Shown here: piece after piece, positions 17,227 to 24,977 of the stretch
Position numbering within the stretch: position 1 is the first letter of the stretch
Layout of the letters: each line of letters opens with the position of its first letter
Assembly: GCA_964472785.1 (NCBI GenBank)
Contig: CAYYMH010000055.1
Span: forward strand, 1 to 29,119
DNA: 29,119 bases
Source of the DNA: CAYYMH01 sp964472785
Lineage (GTDB): Bacteria > Zhuqueibacterota > Zhuqueibacteria > Thermofontimicrobiales > Thermofontimicrobiaceae
Direction of reading: 5' to 3'
The notes under the pieces: model-generated
Told to the model about the DNA's origin: nothing
Database searches by the model: none
What the model saw: only the letters and a program-made list of their open reading frames with translations
Translations under genes and position numbers: made by a program

Positions 17227-17880
17227 TTAATTCTTTCTCATTTGTTCAACAGTATTTTTTATCTGTCGCGCTGCGTCCGCGATATTTTCTGCTGAAACAA
17301 TGGCGGAGATCACAGCAACACAATCTGCTCCTGCCTCGATGACAGCGGCGGCATTTTCGTTTTTAATCCCGCCGATGGCAACAATGGGTTTTTGACAATG
17401 TTTGTTAACATCCGAAAGGAGAGAAAGTCCGAGCGGTTCAATGGTATCCGGTTTTGTCCGTCGAGCTTCAAAGACAGGACCGACGCCCAGATAATCTGCT
17501 CCATCTTTCTCAGCAGCGATTGCCTGTTCCAACGTCTCTGCAGAGACACCGAGAATTTTATCCTGACCCAGCCATTTTCGGGCGACAGATGCTGGCAGGT
17601 CTTTTTGTCCCACATGCAAACCGTCCGCATCAACAGCCAGAGCAATGTCCAGCCGGTCGTTAACGATAAACGGAATCTGCTTTTTGCGGCAGAGCTTTTG
17701 AAGTTGCAGGGCATCCTCATACATTTTCCGGCTGGAGGCAGTTTTGTCCCGATACTGAATGACATTCGCCCCGCCTTCAATCGCTGCCTGCGCAATCTGA
17801 AAATGATTTCTCCCGCGGCTCAGCGGTTCGTCAGTGATCACATAGAGTCGCCAATCTTTAATATGTGATTTGAAATCCAT
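17227..17880 (-). CDS. thiE: Thiamine-phosphate synthase
   Basis: A 217-residue TIM-barrel enzyme joining HMP-PP and thiazole phosphate to give thiamin monophosphate. The motifs are V-I-Q-Y-R-D-K near 40-46, F-I-V-N-D-R-L-D-I-A with A-D-G-L-H-V-G-Q-K-D-L-P following, L-G-V-G-P-V-F (pyrophosphate loop), and I-V-A-I-G-G-I with V-A-V-I-S-A-I near the C-terminus. AGGTGG lies 6 nt before the ATG. It is 140 nt downstream of the AIR-synthase-like gene, and that gap contains an imperfect hairpin (ACCGATT/AATCGGC, about 17909-17941). Expression from the riboswitch-controlled promoter is likely, though the gap could hold an internal promoter. Confidence 0.96.
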   Translation of the reverse strand: MDFKSHIKDWRLYVITDEPLSRGRNHFQIAQAAIEGGANVIQYRDKTASSRKMYEDALQLQKLCRKKQIPFIVNDRLDIALAVDADGLHVGQKDLPASVARKWLGQDKILGVSAETLEQAIAAEKDGADYLGVGPVFEARRTKPDTIEPLGLSLLSDVNKHCQKPIVAIGGIKNENAAAVIEAGADCVAVISAIVSAENIADAARQIKNTVEQMRKN

Positions 17881-18020
17881 TGAAATCCACCTATTATAAT
17901 TTAACCAACCGATTTATCGAATTGTGAATTGAAGAATCGGCATGATTTCAAGATAAAGAAATTTTTGTAAAAAACAAATTCTTTTTCAAATTGTCAATAT
18001 AAATGCAATTTAATGAAAAA

Positions 18021-19085
18021 TTAGCTTTGTGCTTGTGAGGCTGCTTTCCCAAATGCAGACCAGAACGGGTCCACTTTCGGATGCACCAATTCAAATTTCT
18101 TATTATCTTCAAAATAATGGCATCCCTGTTCCGCATCCGTCACCTCACCGACAACACTGGCTAAGATATCTTTATCGTTTAACCGCTGAACGATTTCGTT
18201 CGCTTTTTCGGGACGACAGGTGATAATGAGCGTTCCTTCGCTGATCGAGGTGAAGGGATCGATTTTGAAAAGCTCGCATACTTTTTGAACAGCATCCTGA
18301 ACAATAATTTTTTCTTTGTCGATTTGCATACCCACTTTGGATGCCTGAGCAATTTCAGCAAGTCCACCCCAAACACCGCATTCGGTGGCATCGTGCATAG
18401 AAGTGACGCCTTTTTCCCGAACGCCGGCTTCGACAGCAGTCATTGCGTCTTCGACAACAGACATCTGCCAGAAAACCTCCTCGGCTTCGTCAGCTAATTT
18501 TCTTCCGTATTTTTCCGCCACTCTATCCGGGAAGGTTACGGCGAACAAACCGGCTGCCTCCACCGCTGGTCCTTTAGTGATAATAATCGAATCGCCGGGC
18601 TGCGCATCTTTTGGCGTAACGTAATGATCTTTTGATCCGATACTGATGACGGTAGCGCCGCCGATCATCGGATAGTCCACGCCTTCGTAGCGACCGGTGT
18701 GTCCGGAGATAATCGCCATGCCAATTTTATCGCATTCGCGGTGCATCACTTTCCACATCGTTTCAAATTGATCCCGCGTAATCGAGAGCGGTAAGTTCAA
18801 ATCGAGTGTGATGTAAGTTGGCGCCAGTCCCGAAGTCACAGCGTCGGACGCTAAAATATGTATGGCAAACCAGGCAGAGCGTTCCCAGCCGTAAGGCGGT
18901 ACCACAAAAATCGGGTCAGTCGTGGTAACCATTACTTGATTGTTGCCCAAATCCGCCACGCCGACATCCACGCCGTTTTGCGGACCGACTAAAATTTCCG
19001 GTCTTTTTCTGCCCAAGTGGGGTAAAATAATTTCATCAAAAATATCAGCAGAAACTTTTCCGATATCCGGCATTTGTGCTTTCAT
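18021..19085 (-). CDS. AIR-synthase/HypE-like protein heading the thiamin operon
   Basis: A 354-residue member of the PurM (AIR synthase)/HypE superfamily. It shows the N-terminal metal-binding half (G-P-Q-N-G-V-D-V-G-V near 34-43, T-T-T-D-P-I-F-V-V), A-I-H-I-L-A-S-D-A-V, I-S-G-H-T-G-R-Y, M-I-G-G-A-T-V-I, and a C-terminal ATP-binding half (D-A-T-E-C-G-V-W-G-G). It lacks the C-terminal cysteine of HypE, so carbamoyl transfer for hydrogenase is unlikely, and no hyp genes are present. It is the first gene behind a TPP riboswitch and precedes thiE-thiL-thiD, so a thiamin role is inferred: an unassigned kinase or ATP-dependent step. The longer frame to 19145 runs through the riboswitch terminator, and GGAGG at 19092-19096 lies 6 nt before ATG 19085. 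I know of no experimental assignment for this subfamily. Confidence 0.82.
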   Translation of the reverse strand: MKAQMPDIGKVSADIFDEIILPHLGRKRPEILVGPQNGVDVGVADLGNNQVMVTTTDPIFVVPPYGWERSAWFAIHILASDAVTSGLAPTYITLDLNLPLSITRDQFETMWKVMHRECDKIGMAIISGHTGRYEGVDYPMIGGATVISIGSKDHYVTPKDAQPGDSIIITKGPAVEAAGLFAVTFPDRVAEKYGRKLADEAEEVFWQMSVVEDAMTAVEAGVREKGVTSMHDATECGVWGGLAEIAQASKVGMQIDKEKIIVQDAVQKVCELFKIDPFTSISEGTLIITCRPEKANEIVQRLNDKDILASVVGEVTDAEQGCHYFEDNKKFELVHPKVDPFWSAFGKAASQAQS

Positions 19086-19102
19086 AAACATCCTCCGTTT
19101 CA

Positions 19103-19139
19103 AAATAAAAAAACCGTTCCAACGCATCAGAACGGTTTT
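19103..19139 (-). terminator. Intrinsic terminator of the TPP riboswitch
   Basis: On the minus strand AAAACCGTTC (19139-19130) pairs perfectly with GAACGGTTTT (19119-19110) around a 10-nt loop. A T-rich run TTTTTTT-A-TTTT (19113-19103) follows. It lies between the aptamer and the ribosome binding site of the first gene, as expected for a termination-type expression platform. Confidence 0.88.
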
Positions 19140-19162
19140 AATCAATTATTGTTTGACATTGA

Positions 19163-19252
19163 TTCCGTTTCCTGCGCTGGCATTATCCAGATCAGGTGCG
19201 AGGGTTATGCTCTCAGCCTATTACTCAGATTGTAATAAGCACTCCCACGGAA
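19163..19252 (-). promoter_or_regulatory. TPP riboswitch (THI element)
   Basis: On the minus strand all conserved THI blocks are present: GGGAGTGC near the 5' side, AGGCTGAGA (the pyrimidine-sensing helix junction), ACCCTCG-CACCTGATCTGGATAATGCCAGCG (split for length; pyrophosphate-sensing side) and CAGGAA. P1 is formed by TTCCGT (19252-19247) with ACGGAA (19168-19163). Binding of TPP would stabilise P1 and switch the downstream genes off. The 3' strand of P1 (AACGG) can alternatively pair with CCGTT of the terminator stem, giving a mutually exclusive antiterminator. Confidence 0.97.
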
Positions 19253-19283
19253 AATAATTTTGTTTATTTAATAATTTTTAACT

Positions 19284-19312
19284 ATTGCAGAGGCTATTTG
19301 TTTCATTGTCAA
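19284..19312 (-). promoter_or_regulatory. Candidate promoter of the thiamin operon
   Basis: The minus strand reads TTGACA (19312-19307), 17 bp, then TGCAAT (19289-19284, 4/6 to consensus). It is 30-40 bp upstream of the riboswitch P1 start, a natural place for transcription initiation. Confidence 0.55.
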
Positions 19313-19357
19313 ACAAAGTTGATTAATTTTTTTGATAGGCAGGATTCTGTTCTTTGT

Positions 19358-19645
19358 TCAAAAGATCGCTTTGGAGATTTTTTGAGACTCTTTTTTTTTC
19401 TTTGAAAAAATGAGCATAAGATTTCGTGTATAGATAATAGCTCCAGTGGATTGACCCAAAATGAAAACAGGATCTTTGATATGAATTGCATAAGCCAGCA
19501 ACAAGATGCCGCCGACTAAACTGATGTACCAAAAATAGACCGGTATCACACTCTCTTTTTTCTTTTCAGAGGCAACCCATTGAACTAAAAATCGGGTGGC
19601 AAAAAATGACTGGGCAATAAATCCAACGATTAACCATACATCCAT
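19358..19645 (-). CDS. LAB_N domain membrane protein (lipid-A biosynthesis N-terminal family)
   Basis: A 95-residue protein of three membrane helices. The LAB_N family (PF07578) hallmarks are F-F-A-T-R-F-L-V-Q-W-V-A-S-E (14-27), V-I-P-V-Y-F-W-Y-I-S-L-V-G-G (33-46) and G-Q-S-T-G-A-I-I-Y-T-R-N-L (64-76). The family occurs alone or fused to glycosyltransferases, next to DPM1-like GT2 and ArnT-like genes; its activity is not settled, and a role in lipid-linked sugar handling is likely. Its ATG overlaps the stop of the GT39 gene (TGATG), so the two are translationally coupled. It is the last gene of the envelope operon. Confidence 0.9.
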   Translation of the reverse strand: MDVWLIVGFIAQSFFATRFLVQWVASEKKKESVIPVYFWYISLVGGILLLAYAIHIKDPVFILGQSTGAIIYTRNLMLIFSKKKKESQKISKAIF

Positions 19646-21237
19646 CAGTTGTCATCGTCCTTTCTGTTTGCTATTATGAGATAATGTTCATTTGCGATAT
19701 TATGCTCGCTAATTATTTTGAGCTGCTCATGATGCTCTGTCAGATGTTTTTTGTATACATTGCGCTTGGTAATTAGTAACTGATTCGGTTGATTTATCAG
19801 CTTTTGAATGTCCTCTTTTGTGATTTCAGCTATAAGACGTTCCGCGTAAAAATTAAAAATACCGCGTCGGACTTTAAATGTCGAGATGTCATAACCTTCT
19901 TTCTCGAACTGAACAATTTCATGTCCGATTTGTCTCCCGGAAAAAGCATCATTCAGCTTTGGTGCGATGACCAGAAATCCATAGATCGAAAGAATCCAGA
20001 TACCTAAAAATAAAGTTAACAGAACCAATTTCGTTCGGTGTAAAATGGATAACACAATCGTGATAATAAAAATTGGAAGGAAAATGTAAGTCAGTGGCAT
20101 GATGTTTAGATTTTTGACAACCGGAAAATCTTGAATGATAAATGGTAAAATCGAAAAAAGTCCGAATGTGAATATTGCTGAAAAGATGCCCTCGAATTTC
20201 AAATTCACCTTTTTTTCTGTTTTTCGAAAAACTGTTTCATTAAAATAGACGCCTAAAATGATCATTAAAGGAGGCATCAACGGCAACAGATAAATGAACA
20301 ACTTTCCACTCACCGCAGAAATTACAATGAAGTTGATTGTAAAATACCAGAATAGCAACTGCAAACTTTCTGATCGATCAGTTTTGAAGATTCGGATGAG
20401 AGCTCTTGGGAAGAAAGCTAACCAGGGTAAAATTACCACTGGTAATAGCAACAGGTAAAAATAAAACGGCTCTTTATGGCTGAATGCATTGACTGCCCTG
20501 CCAGCAATCTGCTGCACGAACAAATTTCTGACAAATTCTTTTTCTCCAGAAAGCCAGGCAGCGGTTAACCAGCCACCGATGATAGCAAATAATAAAATAA
20601 AACCCCAGTTGAAAATCACCTGTTTCAGATCGCTCCATTCCTTTCGTGTCATCAGAAAAATAATCGCTGGCAGAAAAGGTAAAATGAATCCGAACGGTCC
20701 TTTTGTCAGCACTGCCAGTCCGGCAAAAAGATAGAAAAGCACATAATATTTTTTTTCTTTTTTATGATAGCCAAAGCAGAAACAGTAATAGGAGATCAGA
20801 ACGAAAAATGTGAGCAGCATATCCATGCGTACAATTTTGGCGCAGCTGATCATGAGAAAGGATGCCATAAGTAACAATGAACTGATTAATGCCGAATGTA
20901 TATTGAACAGGTCTTTGGCAAAGTAAAGGTTAATTACGATGACGCCCACCGCGCTCATCCATGTAATGATCATGAATGTGAAGGGCGTAATTTGTCCGAA
21001 TATAATTGAAATGAGCGCGCTCATCCAAAAAAAGATGGGTGGTTTATCCGGATAAAATGTCCCGTTCAAATGGGGCACGATCCATTGATTATCATAAATC
21101 ATTTCACGTAAAACTTCGGCGTACCGGGCTTCGTCTTCCACCCAAAAATCCCGAGGTGATATCAACCCCGGAATATAATATATCAACGAAAGGATAATCA
21201 AAAAAAATACAATAGTTAGTTTGGTGTCTTTTCCCAT
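19645..21237 (-). CDS. ArnT-like GT39 family glycosyltransferase
   Basis: A 530-residue membrane protein with about 12 predicted helices. The PMT/ArnT catalytic loop comes after helix 1 (W-V-E-D-E-A-R-Y-A-E-V at 32-42), followed by P-D-K-P-P-I-F-F-W near 63-71. This family moves a sugar from a polyprenyl-phosphate donor to lipid A or protein at the outer face of the inner membrane. The neighbouring GT2 would make the donor. The C-terminal ~120 residues are a periplasmic-type domain. It is 36 nt downstream of the PHP gene and overlaps the LAB_N gene by 1 nt. The sugar and acceptor are unknown; the LAB_N partner favours lipid A. Confidence 0.85.
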   Translation of the reverse strand: MGKDTKLTIVFFLIILSLIYYIPGLISPRDFWVEDEARYAEVLREMIYDNQWIVPHLNGTFYPDKPPIFFWMSALISIIFGQITPFTFMIITWMSAVGVIVINLYFAKDLFNIHSALISSLLLMASFLMISCAKIVRMDMLLTFFVLISYYCFCFGYHKKEKKYYVLFYLFAGLAVLTKGPFGFILPFLPAIIFLMTRKEWSDLKQVIFNWGFILLFAIIGGWLTAAWLSGEKEFVRNLFVQQIAGRAVNAFSHKEPFYFYLLLLPVVILPWLAFFPRALIRIFKTDRSESLQLLFWYFTINFIVISAVSGKLFIYLLPLMPPLMIILGVYFNETVFRKTEKKVNLKFEGIFSAIFTFGLFSILPFIIQDFPVVKNLNIMPLTYIFLPIFIITIVLSILHRTKLVLLTLFLGIWILSIYGFLVIAPKLNDAFSGRQIGHEIVQFEKEGYDISTFKVRRGIFNFYAERLIAEITKEDIQKLINQPNQLLITKRNVYKKHLTEHHEQLKIISEHNIANEHYLIIANRKDDDN

Positions 21238-21273
21238 TATTTAGCCTTTTATAAACAACCTGAAATGTCTGAC

Positions 21274-22506
21274 TCATTCCACCGGAGAATGATCAATGTA
21301 TTTTCGTTTTTGTTCGACTGATTTCGGAACATGAGTTATTTTCGTTGAGCGTGCTCTCAATTCTCGTCTCTGGTGGCGAGTGTAAAAATAGCCAATTGTA
21401 ATTATGCTGAACATCAGTCCGAAACGCTGCAACCAGGTTAAAAAATAGTTCACTGAAGAACGATATGTCGGCACAGTTTCTCCATCGTAGCGAAACACTG
21501 GGTTTAATAAAATCTGATAATCATCACCGAAGACATGCGCTCGGATGTACGAGTCATTTTTTGTTAATAAATAGGCAGCGAAATTGGTATCGGATTGTGA
21601 ATGTTTGATTTCTCCCTGTTGCCCGATGAATTGAATTTCCTTTGCTGTTGAATCCAATTTAACCATCAAGGTATTATCTTGAATTTGGCAGAATTCTAAA
21701 GTGTTTTGATTCACACCATGTTTACCATGTACGGCATACATTGAACCTTTTTGAAGTGCATTTATGATGGATGACTTTGTTTTTGCCGGAGCATTGACCA
21801 TGGTCCAGCAAACACCTGTTCTTTTTTCTTTCAGAATATTATGAGAATCATCATTACCCAGTGCCCAGGCAACCTTGCCCAAAGAAAGTGTTTGATCCCA
21901 CAGTTCGATGGATGTTTTATGAGAATTGAAAACCTCGATGGCGTCAAAGTCGGTCAAAGATAACATGTCTTTTTGAGCATAGGCGTTTTCCCATTCTGGA
22001 TGTGCCAGCACGATAAATGTGGAATCAATCTTTAAATATGATAAAATGTGCTGTTTTTGATGTTTGTTTTGGGTAAAAACATAGTCCCGCCACTGTACTT
22101 CTCCGGCACCAATGACGAGCTGATGTTTTTTTCCGATATTGTAACCATGTTCATAAACCGGAATGTAATTCGGATCAAGAGAAGATAAATCAGCGATAGA
22201 TTGATAATTGGATAGTGAAATGATATCGTAATTTAGGTTTTTATAGTGCTGGAAGACTTTTTTTGCTGAATACTTACCGTTTGTTAAGCCTCGCCAGGTT
22301 TTGGAATGCAAATGAAAATTTGCCTGATACCAATTTGGATAGAGCTGCTTATAAGGATTGTACCAATGTTGCCCTTGAAACGGAGTCGGTGTTTGAAAGT
22401 TGTAAATGGGACAAATTGCATATTGTATGCCCAAAATCATCAATAGTACGATCAGCATGTACCAGAAAAACAACCCATTTTTTTTCAAGAATTTTAAGTA
22501 AGACAT
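21274..22506 (-). CDS. Membrane-anchored PHP-domain protein
   Basis: A 410-residue protein with one N-terminal helix (about 12-32), a large domain and a second helix near 357-376, followed by a basic cytoplasmic tail. The central domain has PHP phosphoesterase metal ligands: H65-x-H67 (N-F-H-L-H-S), E136 (G-A-G-E), H169 (L-A-H-P-E-W), and D219/D220 with H222 (A-L-G-N-D-D-S-H-N). The orientation places the domain in the periplasm by the positive-inside rule. Known PHP enzymes hydrolyse phosphate esters. Here it sits between a DPM1-like GT2 (3-nt gap, with AGGGA overlapping the GT2 stop) and an ArnT-like GT, so it may act on a polyprenyl-linked or lipid-A phosphate. That role is inference; only the PHP motif is seen. 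Confidence 0.82.
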   Translation of the reverse strand: MSYLKFLKKNGLFFWYMLIVLLMILGIQYAICPIYNFQTPTPFQGQHWYNPYKQLYPNWYQANFHLHSKTWRGLTNGKYSAKKVFQHYKNLNYDIISLSNYQSIADLSSLDPNYIPVYEHGYNIGKKHQLVIGAGEVQWRDYVFTQNKHQKQHILSYLKIDSTFIVLAHPEWENAYAQKDMLSLTDFDAIEVFNSHKTSIELWDQTLSLGKVAWALGNDDSHNILKEKRTGVCWTMVNAPAKTKSSIINALQKGSMYAVHGKHGVNQNTLEFCQIQDNTLMVKLDSTAKEIQFIGQQGEIKHSQSDTNFAAYLLTKNDSYIRAHVFGDDYQILLNPVFRYDGETVPTYRSSVNYFLTWLQRFGLMFSIITIGYFYTRHQRRELRARSTKITHVPKSVEQKRKYIDHSPVE

Positions 22507-22509
22507 GGA

Positions 22510-23232
22510 CTATCCCTTTTCAATAATTTGGTAACGAAAATAACGGCTTTGCATCCAGCGCACTGCGAATAGATCGCGCAAAGAACGGAATAAGCGATTC
22601 CGGATATTGTACTTCGATTCTCCGTGACGTCTGGGATGATGAGAAACCGGGACTTCAATCACCGAAAAGCCTTCTAATTTTAATAACGTGGGTAAAAAAC
22701 GATGCATACCATTGAACATCTTAACGTTGCGCAGCGCATAACGTTTAATTATTTTCAAAGGACAGCCCACATCGCGTATATTCTCATGGCTCATCTGGTT
22801 GCGGACGGAATTGGCGATTTTTGAAGAAATGTGTTTTACAAAGTTATCTCTGCGTTTTTCGCGGTACCCAACCACTGCGTCATAGTTTCCCAATTTATTG
22901 AGCAAACCGGGAATGTCGTGGGCATCAACTTGTAAGTCGGCATCTAAGGTAATAATAAATTCTCCAATTGCTGCTCTGAAGCCGGCATCAAACGCCGCAC
23001 TTTGTCCGTGGTTTTGATCAAAAAAGAGATAGCGAAAACGTGAATCCTCATTATTTATATTTTTAATGATTTTCCTGCTCTCATCCGTGCTGCCGTCATC
23101 AACCAAAATGACTTCAAATGTGTCGTTAATTGTCGACATTGCGGAAAGAATGTTATCCTTTAGTGGAAACAGATTATCCTGTTCGTTTAAAACCGGAATG
23201 ACGAATGAATATTTTATCCTTTGATTATTCAT
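22510..23232 (-). CDS. DPM1/ArnC-like GT2 polyprenyl-phosphate glycosyltransferase
   Basis: A 240-residue GT-A fold enzyme: V-I-P-V-L-N-E-Q-D-N-L near the N-terminus, L-V-D-D-G-S-T-D-E, the D-A-D-L-Q-V-D metal motif, and a C-terminal H-G-E-S-K-Y-N basic motif typical of dolichyl/undecaprenyl-phosphate sugar synthases. It lacks the C-terminal membrane helices of ArnC/GtrB, so it is the short, soluble DPM1-like form. It would load a sugar onto undecaprenyl phosphate for the ArnT-like enzyme downstream. A longer frame begins at GTG 23247; ATG 23232 fits the family start better. First gene of the operon GT2-PHP-GT39-LAB_N. Confidence 0.9.
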   Translation of the reverse strand: MNNQRIKYSFVIPVLNEQDNLFPLKDNILSAMSTINDTFEVILVDDGSTDESRKIIKNINNEDSRFRYLFFDQNHGQSAAFDAGFRAAIGEFIITLDADLQVDAHDIPGLLNKLGNYDAVVGYREKRRDNFVKHISSKIANSVRNQMSHENIRDVGCPLKIIKRYALRNVKMFNGMHRFLPTLLKLEGFSVIEVPVSHHPRRHGESKYNIRNRLFRSLRDLFAVRWMQSRYFRYQIIEKG

Positions 23233-23328
23233 AATTTGATAATACACTTATATTCGTTATACAATGATGTAAAAGATAAATACCAAATAGTAAAAAAAAT
23301 CAGTGATAATCCGCGGCTAATTTATTGT

Positions 23329-24723
23329 CTATTTTCCATTTGATCCTTCCAAAGGATATAAGTCAAATAATATTTGTCCTATTTCAGCATTATCCAAATA
23401 TTTTCCTCGCACAGGGTCGGATTCATTGGCGTATAGGTGGAACTCGTCCTGACCAACACCTTTAGCAAACAGTGGAATAAGTGAATTCGTATGATACCCT
23501 GACTGCCATTCCATCCCAGGCAACTTACCTTTTCCATTGTTTTTAATAACTGGCCATTGAAGCTTTGATTTCGTATTATCTTGATTGCTAAATCCTGGTC
23601 CAGTCAGATAGCCGCATTCGTGATCTCCAGTGACAATGAGGAGGGTTTCCTGCCAGTCACTTTTTAAATCAACCCAGTTTACTACTTTCTCAACGGCTTT
23701 ATTAAAATCAATCATTTCTTCGATCATCCGAGTGGAATGGTTGTCGTGACTTGCCCAATCCACTGCACCAGCTTCGATCATCAGGAAAAATCCATCGGGA
23801 TCCCGACTCAGTATGTTAATTGCCGCCATTGACATTTCCGCTAATGATGGAATGTCTTCCAGATAGGGATCTTCAAAGGGCAGCGATTGAGAATTGCCCT
23901 TTCTTTTATATTGTAGGGTTGATCTCACCATTGGAATGCCCAAGACGCGTTTTGCAAAGGCATTTTCTCTCAGTTTTAAAAAATCTTCTCTGCTCTGGAC
24001 GATATACCAGGTATCTTCAATCCCATCTTGGTCTGCATCGTTAAATGCTTTATTGTTGAGAAGCGCATTCCAAATTTTTTCACCACCGACATACTGAAAA
24101 GTTGTATCCGAGGCAATCTCACCGTGATCATTGTAATACGGATGACCGCACCCCATGATTACATCAACCTGACTTTCAGTCAGCATCTGTTGTGATATTT
24201 CTTGATAGTTATTTCGTGTAATATGATGGGCGACAAAACCAGCCGGTGTCGCATGACTAAATTGGACGCTGGTCACGACGCCGGTTGCTTTACCTTTTTT
24301 TTTCGCCCGCTCGCAGATATTCTCGATGTGCTCGTTTTCGGTATTCAACCCGATCACACCGTTGTATGTTTTGACACCGGTGGCTATCGCTGTACTGGCA
24401 GCAGCAGAACCGGTGGGCTTTATGTTAATGTAATCTTTTTTCAACCAGGCTTGTTGAGGATCATATCCTTTGCTGCTGGCTGAAAAGGTGCTGACTGCAT
24501 ATTTGATCGGAAAATGTTGGTAAATCTGATTTTTATTGTCCCCAAATTGATAGTAATTCGTCACATCAATGTGGTTGTAGCCCCAACCATCGCAGATAAA
24601 AAGGATAATGTTTTTTGGTTTACTCTGATGAGTAATGTGGCTTTGACTCTGGCAATTAAAAAGTAAAGTTAATAGGACGGCTGTAAAAAGAAATCGGATA
24701 GTACTGATGTTTAATTTTTTCAT
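23329..24723 (-). CDS. Alkaline phosphatase, PhoA superfamily, lipoprotein
   Basis: A 464-residue exported protein with a lipoprotein signal (hydrophobic stretch then L-F-N-C, Cys24), so probably lipid-anchored. The metal and catalytic positions align with E. coli PhoA: D45 (C-D-G-W-G), nucleophile S106 in T-G-S-A-A-A-S-T-A-I-A-T-G-V-K-T-Y-N-G, H157/T159 (S-H-A-T-P), E317, D322, H326 (I-E-A-G-A-V-D-W-A-S-H), D367/H368 (T-G-D-H-E-C) and H411. The residue before the nucleophile is Gly instead of the usual Asp. Activity on phosphate esters in the periplasm or on the cell surface is inferred. It is a single gene, transcribed away from the FAD/GHL10 pair across a 254-bp AT-rich gap. The start context is weak. 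Confidence 0.9.
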   Translation of the reverse strand: MKKLNISTIRFLFTAVLLTLLFNCQSQSHITHQSKPKNIILFICDGWGYNHIDVTNYYQFGDNKNQIYQHFPIKYAVSTFSASSKGYDPQQAWLKKDYINIKPTGSAAASTAIATGVKTYNGVIGLNTENEHIENICERAKKKGKATGVVTSVQFSHATPAGFVAHHITRNNYQEISQQMLTESQVDVIMGCGHPYYNDHGEIASDTTFQYVGGEKIWNALLNNKAFNDADQDGIEDTWYIVQSREDFLKLRENAFAKRVLGIPMVRSTLQYKRKGNSQSLPFEDPYLEDIPSLAEMSMAAINILSRDPDGFFLMIEAGAVDWASHDNHSTRMIEEMIDFNKAVEKVVNWVDLKSDWQETLLIVTGDHECGYLTGPGFSNQDNTKSKLQWPVIKNNGKGKLPGMEWQSGYHTNSLIPLFAKGVGQDEFHLYANESDPVRGKYLDNAEIGQILFDLYPLEGSNGK

Positions 24724-24977
24724 CTAGCCAAATTCCATTTTAATAATTCACAAATTTAAACAGTTAGATTAAAATATTTTTCAAAATAAAAGAACAATAT
24801 TACAGACAAATGAAAATCATATTTCTGGGATAATAAATTTATGTTACCGATCGATTACAGATTAAGTTTGATGTATTTTATCAGAAGTATGAGAAAATCA
24901 ATGTAGATAATTTTTCCTTGCAATTGAATTTCAGATTATTTATTTTTAACAAAATGAAATAAAATGGAAAAGAGGGA

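Noticed and set aside
17310..17868. Long opposite-strand and shifted frames over thiE
   Set aside because: thiE is unambiguous by motifs; the others are composition shadows.
19086..19145. Longer start of the AIR-synthase-like gene at 19145
   Set aside because: Those codons lie in the riboswitch terminator; GGAGG and ATG 19085 are better.
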